Assembly: GCF_021044685.1 (NCBI RefSeq)
Contig: NZ_CP088014.1
Location: forward strand, 5,504,001 to 5,568,000
Source of the DNA: Bradyrhizobium daqingense
Lineage (GTDB): Bacteria > Pseudomonadota > Alphaproteobacteria > Rhizobiales > Xanthobacteraceae
Length of the DNA stretch: 64,000 nt
Reading direction: 5' to 3'
This document shows, one piece after another, positions 1 through 8,809 of this stretch. Each line of letters starts with the position of its first letter. Position 1 is the stretch's first letter. The position numbers were made by a program, and so were the translations under genes. The notes under the pieces were generated by a model. The model made no database searches, was not told the origin of the DNA, and was given only the letters and a program-made list of their open reading frames with translations.

Positions 1-217
1 AAGGTCCCGCGCATCGCCTGCTCGCCCGCCAATAAGGTTCAAACGCCACCGCACATCTGACGCGCGGCCGGCTGAACGGCGCTTGAACGAAAGGCTCGGA
101 TTGAGGCGGCGAAATGGCGCGGCTGGCCCGAGGGCGGCTGCGCTTCTGAAGATGGCCCGGCGGCCGGCCCCTGCTGGAAAGAGGCGCGACCACCGGCTCC
201 ATGTTCCGAAGGCGGGC

Positions 218-961
218 TCAGCCCTGGGCAAGCAACTCGACGGTCCCTGTGCTCAGCCGATAGATGCCGCCGACCACCTTGAGCTTGCCCTGCTCGACCG
301 CAGCGTTGAGGATCGGAGCAGCCGATTTCAGCTTGGCAACGTTGTCGATGACGTTCTGACGGATGGCGTTGTCAAGCGCGTTCCCACTCTGCTGAGCCGC
401 GGTCTTCACCGCCGGCGCGAGCGCGGACACCAGCGTGGGGATATGCCCCGGCAGCGGCTTGTCGTCCTTCAGCGACTTGATGGTCGCGTCGACGGCGCCG
501 CAGCTGTCGTGCCCGAGCACCAGGATCAAGGGCGTGCCGAGCACGGCGACGGTGTACTCCATGCTCGCGATCGTCTCATCGCCGGCAAAGTTTCCGGCGA
601 CGCGGCACACGAACAAGTCGCCGCGCCCGCTGTCGAAGGCGTATTCGGGCGCGATACGCGAATCCGCGCAGCTCAGAACGGCCGCGAAAGGATTCTGACC
701 GCCGACCAGAGCCTCGCGCTCATTCTTGAAGTCGTGGCGACGCGACACGCCGGCCACGTAGCGCGCATTGCCCTCTATCAGGCGCTTGAGAGCGGCATCG
801 GGCGACAGCACGTTCTGCGGCTTCGGCGGCGCCTTCGCCTCCTTGGCCGGCGCGGATCCGCCAAGCGCCGCCACTCCGAACGCCGAAGCGGCAAGAAGCA
901 TCATGGAGCGCCGCGAAGAAGTGAGTGGTTGACGCAGAATGTCAGAGCATCTGTCGCACAT
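218..961 (-). CDS. Tat-exported beta-class carbonic anhydrase
   Basis: Beta-carbonic anhydrase, interconverting CO2 and bicarbonate with an active-site zinc. The zinc-site motifs are visible: a Cys-Ala-Asp-Ser-Arg block and, about 55 residues later, Gly-His-Asp-Ser-Cys-Gly. The N-terminus carries a twin-arginine stretch (SSRRSMMLL) followed by a hydrophobic Ala/Gly-rich segment ending near APA, so export of the folded enzyme to the periplasm by Tat is likely. I chose the ATG at 961 because AGGGAG lies about 11 nt upstream; the frame stays open to a GTG at 1006. About 247 residues, normal for the family. It converges on nothing and lies downstream of dnaE on the same strand, with about 130 nt between them, so it may be a separate unit. 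Family is certain from motifs; location is inferred. Confidence 0.9.
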   Translation of the reverse strand: MCDRCSDILRQPLTSSRRSMMLLAASAFGVAALGGSAPAKEAKAPPKPQNVLSPDAALKRLIEGNARYVAGVSRRHDFKNEREALVGGQNPFAAVLSCADSRIAPEYAFDSGRGDLFVCRVAGNFAGDETIASMEYTVAVLGTPLILVLGHDSCGAVDATIKSLKDDKPLPGHIPTLVSALAPAVKTAAQQSGNALDNAIRQNVIDNVAKLKSAAPILNAAVEQGKLKVVGGIYRLSTGTVELLAQG

Positions 962-1093
962 GGGTGTGGTTCTCCCTGGCTTCACGTCCAACGAGTTACT
1001 TGACACGACAACTGATAGCTGCGCTCTACGGACTTCGAAACCAGGCGCGGATCAAATAGTTAAGCCTTGGTTTGCAGCGGTGTGGGCGTACCG

Positions 1094-4000
1094 TCAGACC
1101 TGCTGCACGTCCACCACGCCGGCGACCGCCTTGATTGCGCCGGCGATCTGCGGCGAGACCTTGAAGCGGCCGGGCAGCTTCATCTCCACCTCGGTCTCGA
1201 GGTCGAGCATCATCACCAGTGAGACCTCGCCGTCGCCATTGGAGCGCGGCGCGATGGCCGGGCTGCCGATTTTCGGCGCGGCACCGTTCGCGGCGGCGAT
1301 CTCGGGACCGGCGAGACGCTTGGCGATCGATTCCAGCGGCTTGGTGTCGCGAAGGAAGATGCGGAGGCCCTTCTGCGTCTTGGCGGCGGCGTCATCGAGC
1401 GGCTCGGCATGCAGCACGCGGGCGCGCACGTCCTCGCCCTGGAGCTCGGCGCCGAGCTGGAGCAGCACGGCAGCCCCCGGCTCCAGCACGTCGCGATATT
1501 GCGCAAGGCCCTCGGAGAACAGCACGGCCTCGAAGTGGCCCGTCGGATCGGACAGCCCCATGATGCCCATCTTGTTGCCGGTCTTGGTGCGCCGCTCCAT
1601 GCGCGAGACGACGGTGGCCGCGACCTTGCCGGCGGTGGCGCCGGTCTTCACCGCGCGCGAGAACTCGGCCCATGACTGCACCCGCAGGCGCTTGAGCACG
1701 GTGGCGTAATCGTCGAGCGGATGTCCCGACAGGAAGAAGCCGATCGCATCGTATTCGCGGCGCAGCCGCTCGGCCGGCAGCCATGGCTCGATCTGCGGCA
1801 GCATGATGCTCGGCGCGTCGGCCGATGAGCCGAACATGTCGTTCTGACCGATGGTCTCGGCCTGATGCGCGCGCTGGCAGGCGGCCAGGATAGAATCCGC
1901 GCCGGCGAAGACACGCGCCCGGTTCGGCTCCAGCGTGTCGAAGGCGCCGGCGGCGGCAAAGCTCTCGATGATGCGTTTGTTGATCGCGCGCGGATTGACC
2001 CGCGCGGCGAAGTCGGCGAGCGAGGTGAACAATCCCCTGTTGTTGCGCTCCTCGATGATCTGGTCGATCGCCTGGATGCCGACGCCCTTGAGCGCGGCGA
2101 GCGCGTAATAGATCGTCTTGTCGCCGACCTCGAAGGTCGCGCCCGAGCGATTGATGTTCGGCGGCTCGACCTTGATGCCGAGGCGCTGCGCCTCGGAGCG
2201 GAATTCGGACAGCTTGTCGGTATTGTTGAGATCGAGTGTCATCGACGCCGCGATGAACTCCACCGGATAATGCGCCTTCATGTAGGCGGTGTGGTAGGAC
2301 ACCAGCGCATAGGCCGCCGCGTGGCTCTTGTTGAAGCCGTAATCGGCGAACTTGGCCAACAGCTCGAAGATAGTCTCGGCCTGGCCCTTCGGCACGCCGT
2401 TCTTCACCGCGCCCGCGACGAAGATGTCGCGCTGCTTGTCCATCTCGGCACGGATCTTCTTGCCCATGGCGCGGCGCAAGAGGTCGGCGTCGCCAAGCGA
2501 ATAGCCCGACATCACCTGCGCGATCTGCATCACCTGTTCCTGGTAGATGATGACGCCGAAGGTCTCCTTGAGGATCGGCTCCAGCACCGGATGCAGATAT
2601 TCCGGCTCCTCGTCGCCGTGCTTGCGCGCGCAATAGGTCGGGATGTTCGCCATCGGGCCCGGGCGATAGAGCGCGACCAGCGCGATGATATCCTCGAAAC
2701 GGTCAGGGCGCATGTCGACCAGCGCGCGCCGCATGCCCTGGCTTTCCACCTGGAACACGCCGACCACCTCGCCCCGCGCCAGCATCTGGTAGCTCTCGGC
2801 ATCGTCGATCGGCAGCGTGGCGAGATCGACATGGATGTCGCGCGGCTTGAGCAACTTGCAGGCAACGTCGAGCACCGTCAGCGTCTTCAGGCCGAGGAAG
2901 TCGAATTTGACGAGGCCAGCCGGCTCGACCCATTTCATGTTGAACTGGGTCACCGGCATGTCCGACTTCGGATCGCGGTACATTGGCACGAGTTCGCTCA
3001 AGGGGCGATCGCCGATGACGATGCCGGCCGCGTGCGTCGAGGCGTGGCGGGTCAGGCCTTCGAGGCGCTGGGCGATGTCGAAGGCGCGCGCCACCACCGG
3101 ATCTTCGTCGCGGAACGCCTGCAGCTTCGGCTCGCTCTCGATCGCGGCGGCCAGCGTCACCGGCGCGGCCGGGTTCTGCGGCACCAGCTTGGTCAGCTTG
3201 TCGACCTGGCCATAGGGCATCTGCAGCACGCGGCCGACGTCGCGCAGCACGCCGCGCGCCTGCAGCGTTCCGAAGGTGATGATCTGCGCGACCTGGTCGC
3301 GGCCATAGCGCTCCTGGACGTATTTGATCACCTCGCCGCGGCGGTCCTGGCAGAAGTCGATGTCGAAGTCCGGCATCGAGACGCGCTCGGGATTGAGGAA
3401 GCGCTCGAACAGCAGGCCGAACTTGATCGGGTCGAGATCGGTGATGGTCAGCGCCCAGGCGACCAGCGAGCCTGCGCCCGAGCCGCGGCCCGGCCCGACC
3501 GGGATGCCGTGCGCCTTCGCCCATTTGATGAAGTCGGACACGATCAGGAAGTAGCCCGCGTACTTCATGCGCATGATGACGTCGAGCTCGAACGCCAGGC
3601 GCTTGTTGTAATCCTCTTCCGTGGTGCCCTGCGACAGGCCGTGCACGCGCAGGCGGTTGGCGAGTCCCTCCTCCGCCTGCCGCTTCAGCTCCGCAGCCTC
3701 GACCGCGGCGGCATCCGAGCTTGCGGCAGCACCGACCGTGAAGAACGGCAGGATCGGCTTGCGCGTCATCGGGCGGAACGAGCAGCGCTCGGCAATCTCC
3801 ACCGTCGAGGCCAGCGCCTCCGGAATGTCGGCGAACAACACCGCCATCTCGGCGCGGGTCTTGAAGCGGTGATCGGGGGTGAGCTGCTCGCGGTCGGTCT
3901 CGGCGATCAGCCGGCCACCGGCGATGCAGAGCAGCGCGTCATGCGCCTCGTAATCGTCGGTCGCGGCGAAATAAGGCTCGTTGGTCGCGACCAGCGGCAG

Positions 4001-4597
4001 GCCCTTGGCATAGGCGATGTCGATCAGGCCGCTCTCGATGCGCCGCTCCTTGTCGGTGTTGTGGCGCTGCAATTCGACGTAGAGGCGGTCGCCGAACAGG
4101 CCAGCGAGGCGCTCGCAGCGCAACGCGGCAATTTCGGCCTGCCCGGTGGCGAGCGCCAGCGAGACCGGACCGTCCGGACCGCCGGTGAGCGCGATCAGGC
4201 CCTCGGTCTCGCCGTCGAGCCAGTCGAACTTGATGTGGGGGGCGTGGGTATCGGGCGTCTCCAGGAACGCCCGCGAGTTCAGCCGCATCAGGCTGCGGTA
4301 GCCGCGCTCCTGCGCTGCCAGCAGCACCACGCGCGAGGGCCCGAGCGCGTTGCGCGCATTCGGATCCTGGTCGCCGAAATCGATCGCGAGCTCGCAGCCG
4401 ACGATCGGCTGGATACCGGACCCCGCCATCTTGTCGGAGAACTCCAGCGCACCGAACATGTTGTCGGTATCGGTCAGCGCCAGGGCCGGCTGGTGGTCCT
4501 TCTTCGCAAGCTCGGCGAGCTTGGCGATCTTGATCGAGCCCTTGAGCAGCGAATAGGCCGAGTGAACGTGAAGGTGGACAAATCCGGCGCTCGGCAT
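1094..4597 (-). CDS. dnaE: DNA polymerase III alpha subunit
   Basis: Replicative polymerase catalytic subunit, about 1167 residues. The N-terminal PHP domain begins with HLHVHSAYS; the catalytic acidic motif PDFDIDF lies near residue 408; an internal beta-clamp binding motif QNDMF lies near residue 918, at the place of the E. coli QADMF motif; a C-terminal OB-fold region follows. The frame is open to 4693, but the start at 4597 (MPSAGFVHLHVHS) matches where the family begins. It is the housekeeping DnaE1 type: the imuA-imuB genes that accompany the mutagenic DnaE2 are absent. The small SOS-controlled peptide gene lies 228 nt upstream on the same strand. Confidence 0.97.
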   Translation of the reverse strand: MPSAGFVHLHVHSAYSLLKGSIKIAKLAELAKKDHQPALALTDTDNMFGALEFSDKMAGSGIQPIVGCELAIDFGDQDPNARNALGPSRVVLLAAQERGYRSLMRLNSRAFLETPDTHAPHIKFDWLDGETEGLIALTGGPDGPVSLALATGQAEIAALRCERLAGLFGDRLYVELQRHNTDKERRIESGLIDIAYAKGLPLVATNEPYFAATDDYEAHDALLCIAGGRLIAETDREQLTPDHRFKTRAEMAVLFADIPEALASTVEIAERCSFRPMTRKPILPFFTVGAAASSDAAAVEAAELKRQAEEGLANRLRVHGLSQGTTEEDYNKRLAFELDVIMRMKYAGYFLIVSDFIKWAKAHGIPVGPGRGSGAGSLVAWALTITDLDPIKFGLLFERFLNPERVSMPDFDIDFCQDRRGEVIKYVQERYGRDQVAQIITFGTLQARGVLRDVGRVLQMPYGQVDKLTKLVPQNPAAPVTLAAAIESEPKLQAFRDEDPVVARAFDIAQRLEGLTRHASTHAAGIVIGDRPLSELVPMYRDPKSDMPVTQFNMKWVEPAGLVKFDFLGLKTLTVLDVACKLLKPRDIHVDLATLPIDDAESYQMLARGEVVGVFQVESQGMRRALVDMRPDRFEDIIALVALYRPGPMANIPTYCARKHGDEEPEYLHPVLEPILKETFGVIIYQEQVMQIAQVMSGYSLGDADLLRRAMGKKIRAEMDKQRDIFVAGAVKNGVPKGQAETIFELLAKFADYGFNKSHAAAYALVSYHTAYMKAHYPVEFIAASMTLDLNNTDKLSEFRSEAQRLGIKVEPPNINRSGATFEVGDKTIYYALAALKGVGIQAIDQIIEERNNRGLFTSLADFAARVNPRAINKRIIESFAAAGAFDTLEPNRARVFAGADSILAACQRAHQAETIGQNDMFGSSADAPSIMLPQIEPWLPAERLRREYDAIGFFLSGHPLDDYATVLKRLRVQSWAEFSRAVKTGATAGKVAATVVSRMERRTKTGNKMGIMGLSDPTGHFEAVLFSEGLAQYRDVLEPGAAVLLQLGAELQGEDVRARVLHAEPLDDAAAKTQKGLRIFLRDTKPLESIAKRLAGPEIAAANGAAPKIGSPAIAPRSNGDGEVSLVMMLDLETEVEMKLPGRFKVSPQIAGAIKAVAGVVDVQQV

Positions 4598-4824
4598 GGT
4601 CGCGTGACGGCCTCTTGCAGATGAGATGGAGCGGTCGCCGGCTCCAGGGGACATGGTGAGCATCCCCGCACCTGCCCGGCCGACTCGCCTCACGATGGTG
4701 AGGCGTCACTGCCCCAGAGTCCACCCGGAACGGCCGATCAGCCGCGTCGTCCCGCTTTTCCCCAACCCGGCACCTCGACGAGGGCTCCGATTGGGACTTG
4801 GCCATCGGTTTACGGAACCGCTGC

Positions 4825-4923
4825 TCAGAGCTGCGGAATCACCTGGGCCCAGATCGCGATCATTCCGACGAACAGCGTGATCGACGCCAGAGCAGCTGCC
4901 TCTTCCACGAAAATCTTGAACAT
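4825..4923 (-). CDS. 32-residue single-span membrane peptide under SOS control (SidA-like candidate)
   Basis: Short frame found by reading the sequence downstream of two LexA boxes. It starts MFKIFVEEAA and ends WAQVIPQL, with a hydrophobic segment at about residues 9-29 after an N-terminus carrying Lys and two Glu. The ribosome binding site AAAGGGAG lies about 10 nt upstream of the ATG. The gene is on the dnaE strand, 228 nt before dnaE. Size, single membrane span and SOS promoter match the concept of Caulobacter SidA, a 29-residue SOS-induced inner-membrane peptide that blocks division through FtsW/FtsN. I cannot test sequence homology, so the function is inferred from architecture and regulation only. 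Confidence 0.78.
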   Translation of the reverse strand: MFKIFVEEAAALASITLFVGMIAIWAQVIPQL

Positions 4924-4944
4924 GGTCTCGCGCTCCCTTTGCTA

Positions 4945-4988
4945 GAACGTATGAAGAACATTGTTCTCATTTCGTTCTCGGGAGTCAA
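4945..4988 (-). promoter_or_regulatory. SOS promoter with two LexA boxes
   Basis: Two perfect alphaproteobacterial LexA boxes sit side by side: GAAC-N7-GAAC at 4945-4959 and GTTC-N7-GTTC at 4963-4977. The known consensus for this class is the direct repeat GTTC-N7-GTTC, and one box is on each strand. On the minus strand a -35 TTGACT (4988-4983), a 17-nt spacer and a -10 AACAAT (4965-4960) fit a sigma-70 promoter, with one box lying in the spacer and the other over the start site. The predicted transcript start is about 30 nt before the ATG of the 32-aa peptide. Tight LexA repression is expected. Confidence 0.85.
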
Positions 4989-5040
4989 GCGATCTCGACC
5001 TTTCCGGAGAAAGATGGTTAAGCCTCTGAACCGGACAATA

Positions 5041-5070
5041 AAAAAAGCCCCGGCGCAAGGCCGGGGCTTT
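5041..5070 (-). terminator. Rho-independent terminator of the outer membrane protein gene
   Basis: Perfect 11-bp stem (5044-5054 with 5060-5070), 5-nt loop GCAAG, and on the minus strand a run of T after the stem. It lies about 30 nt downstream of the stop codon at 5101. Confidence 0.93.
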
Positions 5071-5100
5071 CGATGGCAGCTTCCAGAGAAGCGGTACGTC

Positions 5101-5823
5101 TTAGTAGCGGCCGATCATCGGGCCGCCGAACTTGTAGTTCAACCGGACGAGGCCCATGTCGACGTCCTGGCGGATGCGCTCGGTACCTGCGAAGCCGGCG
5201 AAGGTCACGTCCTTGTCGGCGAGGAAGATGTGGTTGTACTCGACGCCCACCGACCAGTTCGGGGCGAAACCGAACTCGAGGCCAGCGCCGACCGTGCCAC
5301 CCCAACGGGTGTCGCTGGTCGAGGCGAGCAGCGGACCGCCGAGACCATAGATCTCGTACTTGTTGCTGACCACAGCCGCACCGCCCTTGACGTAGAGCAG
5401 GACGTTGTTCCAGGCGTAGCCCACTTGACCGGTGATCAGACCGAACGCGTCGACTTTGGTGCGGTTGCGGGTGGCGAACAGCGCGCTGACGTTGTCGCCA
5501 GAGAAGTCGGCCCAGTTGCCTTGACCTTCCACGCCGAACACGAACTGACCCGACTGCCAGCGGTAACCGATCTGACCACCGACCGTGGCTCCGGTCGCAT
5601 CGTGCGAACCTTCGCGACCAAGGCCAACGAAATCCCAAGTCGCGTGCGACGAACCACCACCGGCGTTGGCGCCGATGTAGAAGCCGCTCCAGTCGTAGAC
5701 CGCCGCGATCGCCGCAGGCGGCGCCTTCGTGTACGGCCGCGCCGCGAGGTCAGCAGCCAGCGCTGGCGCAGCCGCGCTCAGCGCGACGAGGCTGACAGCG
5801 GCAAGCAACAAATTCTTCTTCAT
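5101..5823 (-). CDS. outer membrane beta-barrel protein (Omp25/Omp31-like)
   Basis: A 240-residue protein with a cleavable signal peptide (MKKNLLLAAVSLVALSAAAPALA) and, after a short Pro/Ala-rich linker, the start YDWSGFYIGANAGGG that is typical of the Omp25/Omp31/Omp2b-like small barrels of Rhizobiales. The barrel alternates Gly/aromatic strands and ends with NYKFGGPMIGRY; a C-terminal aromatic residue is the usual Bam signal. Structural or porin role in the outer membrane. A Shine-Dalgarno GGGAA lies upstream of the ATG and a strong terminator follows, so it is a monocistronic, probably highly expressed gene. Confidence 0.9.
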   Translation of the reverse strand: MKKNLLLAAVSLVALSAAAPALAADLAARPYTKAPPAAIAAVYDWSGFYIGANAGGGSSHATWDFVGLGREGSHDATGATVGGQIGYRWQSGQFVFGVEGQGNWADFSGDNVSALFATRNRTKVDAFGLITGQVGYAWNNVLLYVKGGAAVVSNKYEIYGLGGPLLASTSDTRWGGTVGAGLEFGFAPNWSVGVEYNHIFLADKDVTFAGFAGTERIRQDVDMGLVRLNYKFGGPMIGRY

Positions 5824-6076
5824 CTGATTCCCGTTCCAGTTTCTTCAGTAGGCCCCCGGGCCGTGGTGCCGTCATAACAGCGCTCGACGGAATTGCTGTA
5901 ACCTCGACGCAACAGTTGAAGCCAAAGGGCCGCGCTTCATTAACGAACGTTTAGCAGAGCGCGCCCGAAACCCTTTGAAACAAGTGTTTTCAGCAATTCC
6001 AATGTTGCCGACACGAGATAAACTGCAGGGGCGCGTAACGACGCCGCGCGCACATTCGCGTGATTGGAGAAATGAG

Positions 6077-6385
6077 ATGCGTGAACGGAATACCCTCCCC
6101 ATTGTCGCCACATTTTCGCTCGCGCTCGCCACAATTGCGTTCGCACTCAGCGCAAGCTCGCCGGCGCAGGCATTCGGCACGCGTCATCCGTTCTGCCTCA
6201 CCGGCGATGAATGGCCTGGGCTGAGCAATTGCAGGTTCGATACCTACGCACAGTGTCAGGCCAGCGCGTCGGGTCGCGCGCTGACCTGCATCGCCAATCC
6301 CTTCTTCGCCGGCGAGAGCGACGATCCCTATGCCTATCCGAATCGTCCGCGCGCGCAGACGCCCGGCTATTTCCTGCCGCGCTGA
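6077..6385 (+). CDS. DUF3551 family small secreted protein (copy 1)
   Basis: About 102 residues. A signal peptide (MRERNTLPIVATFSLALATI... ending SPAQA) precedes a compact Cys-containing domain (HPFCL, NCRFDTYAQCQ, LTCIANPFF). This spacing of four cysteines is characteristic of DUF3551, a family abundant in Bradyrhizobium with no assigned function. The ATG at 6077 is supported by GGAG at 6066-6069; the frame is open further upstream to 5975. One base separates its stop from the start of a second DUF3551 gene. Periplasmic or surface location and two disulphides are inferred. Confidence 0.8.
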   Translation: MRERNTLPIVATFSLALATIAFALSASSPAQAFGTRHPFCLTGDEWPGLSNCRFDTYAQCQASASGRALTCIANPFFAGESDDPYAYPNRPRAQTPGYFLPR

Positions 6386-6386
6386 G

Positions 6387-6632
6387 ATGCGCCTCACACA
6401 GTGCGCGCTCATCGTCATTGGCCTGCTGCTCGCAGGCGGGGCCGTGCACGCGCAGACCTATGATCCAAGCTACCCCGTCTGCATGCAGATCTACGGCCCC
6501 GTCGGCTATTTCGATTGCCGTTACGGTTCGCTGGCACAATGCAAATACCTCGCCGTCGGCCGTTCGGCGAGTTGCGTCGTGAACCCGTATTTTGCACAGG
6601 CGAAGCCCCCTCGACGATCGAAGCATCGATGA
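6387..6632 (+). CDS. DUF3551 family small secreted protein (copy 2)
   Basis: About 81 residues, starting MRLTQCALIVIGLLL with a signal peptide ending AVHAQ. The mature part repeats the cysteine pattern of its neighbour (YPVCMQ, YFDCRYGSLAQCK, ASCVVNPYF), so the pair is a tandem duplication that has diverged. The two genes are almost contiguous and probably co-transcribed. The C-terminus is short and basic (KPPRRSKHR). Function unknown. Confidence 0.78.
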   Translation: MRLTQCALIVIGLLLAGGAVHAQTYDPSYPVCMQIYGPVGYFDCRYGSLAQCKYLAVGRSASCVVNPYFAQAKPPRRSKHR

Positions 6633-6788
6633 GGGCTGGCACATGCGGGATGCTGATATGCAGCCCGCCTGACATCGCGGCTTCCTGTTGACGCTGGCTG
6701 ATCCGGGTTTAAGTACCGTCGAACAAATCTTGCAGGGATGGCGACGTTCGCTGGGCTGGTTCCCTTTGACGCCATCAATGCAGGACAC

Positions 6789-8111
6789 ATGACGATCTCG
6801 CATCAAGCGACCTCGACCCGCGCGGGTTCAACCGCAGCCTCGGCGCCCCCTCACCTCGCCATCGTCCTCGTCTCGCTCGCGATGGGAGGCTTTGCGATCG
6901 GAACCACCGAATTCGCATCGATGAGCCTGCTGCCGTTCTTTGCCGCCGACCTCGGCATCGACGAGCCGACGGCGGGCCACGCGATCAGCGCCTATGCGCT
7001 TGGCGTCGTGCTGGGCGCACCGCTGATCGCCGTGCTCGGCGCGCGGTTCGCGCGGCGCACGCAGCTGCTGGCGCTGATGGCCGTGTTCGCACTCGGCAAT
7101 GCGCTCACGGCGTTGGCGCCGGGCTACGGCTCGATGATCGCGGCCCGCTTTCTCTCCGGATTGCCCCACGGCGCCTATTTCGGCATCGCCGCGCTGGTCG
7201 CCGCCTCGCTCGTTCCGCAACATCGCCGCTCGCAGGCGGTCGGACAAGTCGTGCTCGGCCTGACCTCTGCCACCATCATCGGCGTGCCCCTGGCCAATCT
7301 GATCGGACAGGCGGTCGGCTGGCGCGCGAGTTTTGGCCTCGTGTCGGTGCTGGCGCTGCTCACGATTTTGCTGTGCGCCCTGTTCGCGCCGCGCGACCGG
7401 GCCGGCAGCTCCGATCCGCTCCGCGAGCTCGGCGCGCTCAGAAGCGGCCGCGTCTGGATCACGCTGGCGATCGGCGCCATCGGCTTCGGCGGCATGTTCG
7501 CCATCTACACCTATCTCGCGACCACGCTGATCGAGGTCACCAAGGTCAGCCCCACGGTCATCCCGTTCTTCCTCGCCGTGTTCGGCATCGGCGCCACGCT
7601 CGGCAATCTGGTCGTGCCGCGCTTCGCCGACCGCGCGCTGATGCCGACGGCGGGCGTCATCCTGCTATTCGCCGCCGTCGCACTCCTGCTGTTTCCGCTC
7701 GCCGCCGGCAATCCCTGGCTGCTCGCGGCGGACGTGTTCGCGATCGGCGCTAGCGTCTCGCTCGGCGCCATCCTGCAGACGCGGCTGATGGACGTCGCGG
7801 GAGATGCGCAGGCGCTCGCCGCCGCGCTGAACCATTCGGCCTTCAACACCGCCAATGCGCTCGGCCCGTTCCTCGGCGGCCTCGCCATTCGCGAGGGGCT
7901 GGGCTGGACCTCCACCGGTCCCGTCGGCGCCGGGCTCGCGCTGCTCGGCTTCCTGATCTGGATCGTCGCCTGGCGTGACGCCAGCCCAAGGTCGATCGGG
8001 TTCACGTCGCGCCGCGATGCTGCGTCGCCGACGAACGCTCCGGCTGGACCGGCGCCGCCGCTGGCGCCGGATCATAGCCGTTCAGATGCAGCGAGCGATC
8101 CGGTGGCGTAG
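6789..8111 (+). CDS. MFS transporter, DHA1 family (AraJ/YdhP-like)
   Basis: About 440 residues with twelve predicted membrane spans. The first span region MGGFAIGTTEFASMSLLP is the signature of DHA1 drug/arabinose exporters of the AraJ/YdhP/Cmx type, and the loop 2-3 motif GARFARRTQLL corresponds to MFS motif A. The ATG at 6789 has AGGA 4-7 nt upstream; the frame is open to 6738. The C-terminal tail after residue ~410 is polar and Pro/Ala-rich, longer than in typical members. Proton-driven efflux of small molecules is likely; the substrate cannot be told from sequence. Confidence 0.85.
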   Translation: MTISHQATSTRAGSTAASAPPHLAIVLVSLAMGGFAIGTTEFASMSLLPFFAADLGIDEPTAGHAISAYALGVVLGAPLIAVLGARFARRTQLLALMAVFALGNALTALAPGYGSMIAARFLSGLPHGAYFGIAALVAASLVPQHRRSQAVGQVVLGLTSATIIGVPLANLIGQAVGWRASFGLVSVLALLTILLCALFAPRDRAGSSDPLRELGALRSGRVWITLAIGAIGFGGMFAIYTYLATTLIEVTKVSPTVIPFFLAVFGIGATLGNLVVPRFADRALMPTAGVILLFAAVALLLFPLAAGNPWLLAADVFAIGASVSLGAILQTRLMDVAGDAQALAAALNHSAFNTANALGPFLGGLAIREGLGWTSTGPVGAGLALLGFLIWIVAWRDASPRSIGFTSRRDAASPTNAPAGPAPPLAPDHSRSDAASDPVA

Positions 8112-8130
8112 CGCCCCTGAGGAAGCCCGC

Positions 8131-8769
8131 TCAGCTCTGCCAGGGCGTGTTGCGGATGCGCGCACACGCATTTGGCTTGCGGAACGTGGGATCGTGATCC
8201 TCGATGTAATCGAAATTGACGGTCCCGAATGTCGTCTGTGGTTTCTTCAAGGCCGAGCAGGTCTGCACCTTCAGGAATTCGTTCTTGAAGTCACCGCGCG
8301 GAAAAGCGGAGGTCACCTGCTCGCGCTGTTCGGGCGTATAATCGTCGAACCCGACGCCTACGACATCCACCAGAACGCCTGCGTTGGTGAGCGCGATCTC
8401 CGGTCTCATATATTGCGGAATACCGGGCGTGGTGTGCAGCGCGATCGCCTCCCACACCAGGTCGGCTTGCGGCTGGGCAATGCCGCGCGCCCGCAGAAAG
8501 TCGCGCGCGGCGTCGGCGCCGTCGACCTCAAATCGCTTGGTCTCGGTGTGGTAGTGATCGACGAGGCCGAGGTCGTGAAACAACGCCGCGACGTACAACA
8601 GCTCCGGATCGAACTTCAGCTTCTGGCGCAGCCCCTTGATCGCGCCGAACACATAGACGCGAACTGAATGGTTGAACAGCATCTCGTCTTCGTATTGGCG
8701 CACGAGCTCGGTGGCCTCACGCGCGAGTTGGCTGTCGGGAATCTTGACGCCGGAAATCACGCTCGTCAT
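8131..8769 (-). CDS. HD-domain hydrolase resembling the cyanamide hydratase family
   Basis: About 212 residues. The HD metal-site pattern is clear: NHSVRVYVFG, then ALFHDLGLVD about 35 residues later, then an AIALHTTPGI stretch. The first block is the one seen in the cyanamide-hydratase-like HD family rather than in nucleotide phosphohydrolases. Metal-dependent hydrolysis or hydration of a small molecule is expected; the substrate is unknown. The start at 8769 (MTSVISGVKIP) is chosen by family length. It lies 40 nt downstream of the AhpD-like gene on the same strand and probably shares its transcript. Confidence 0.75.
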   Translation of the reverse strand: MTSVISGVKIPDSQLAREATELVRQYEDEMLFNHSVRVYVFGAIKGLRQKLKFDPELLYVAALFHDLGLVDHYHTETKRFEVDGADAARDFLRARGIAQPQADLVWEAIALHTTPGIPQYMRPEIALTNAGVLVDVVGVGFDDYTPEQREQVTSAFPRGDFKNEFLKVQTCSALKKPQTTFGTVNFDYIEDHDPTFRKPNACARIRNTPWQS

Positions 8770-8809
8770 TTTCAAGCTCCTACTCTCATTCTGCCGATGC
8801 CGTTCGCAA

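Noticed and set aside
1..60. Possible 3' end of a plus-strand gene that ends at TGA 58-60
   Set aside because: Only about 19 codons are visible and they match no family I recognise. I see nothing else supportable in 1-217.
1094..4597. Error-prone DnaE2 interpretation, because LexA boxes lie upstream
   Set aside because: No imuA/imuB genes, and the N-terminus, length and clamp motif match the replicative DnaE1. The LexA boxes are adjacent to the short peptide, with a 228-nt gap before dnaE.
1865..4624. Long plus-strand open frame opposite dnaE (919 codons)
   Set aside because: The composition is Arg/Ala/Asp-rich, it has no recognisable domain and it mirrors dnaE. In GC-rich DNA the complementary frame of a gene often stays open.
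5940..5954. CtrA-like TTAA-N7-TTAG upstream of the DUF3551 genes
   Set aside because: One mismatch in the half-site and no cell-cycle context; such motifs arise often by chance.
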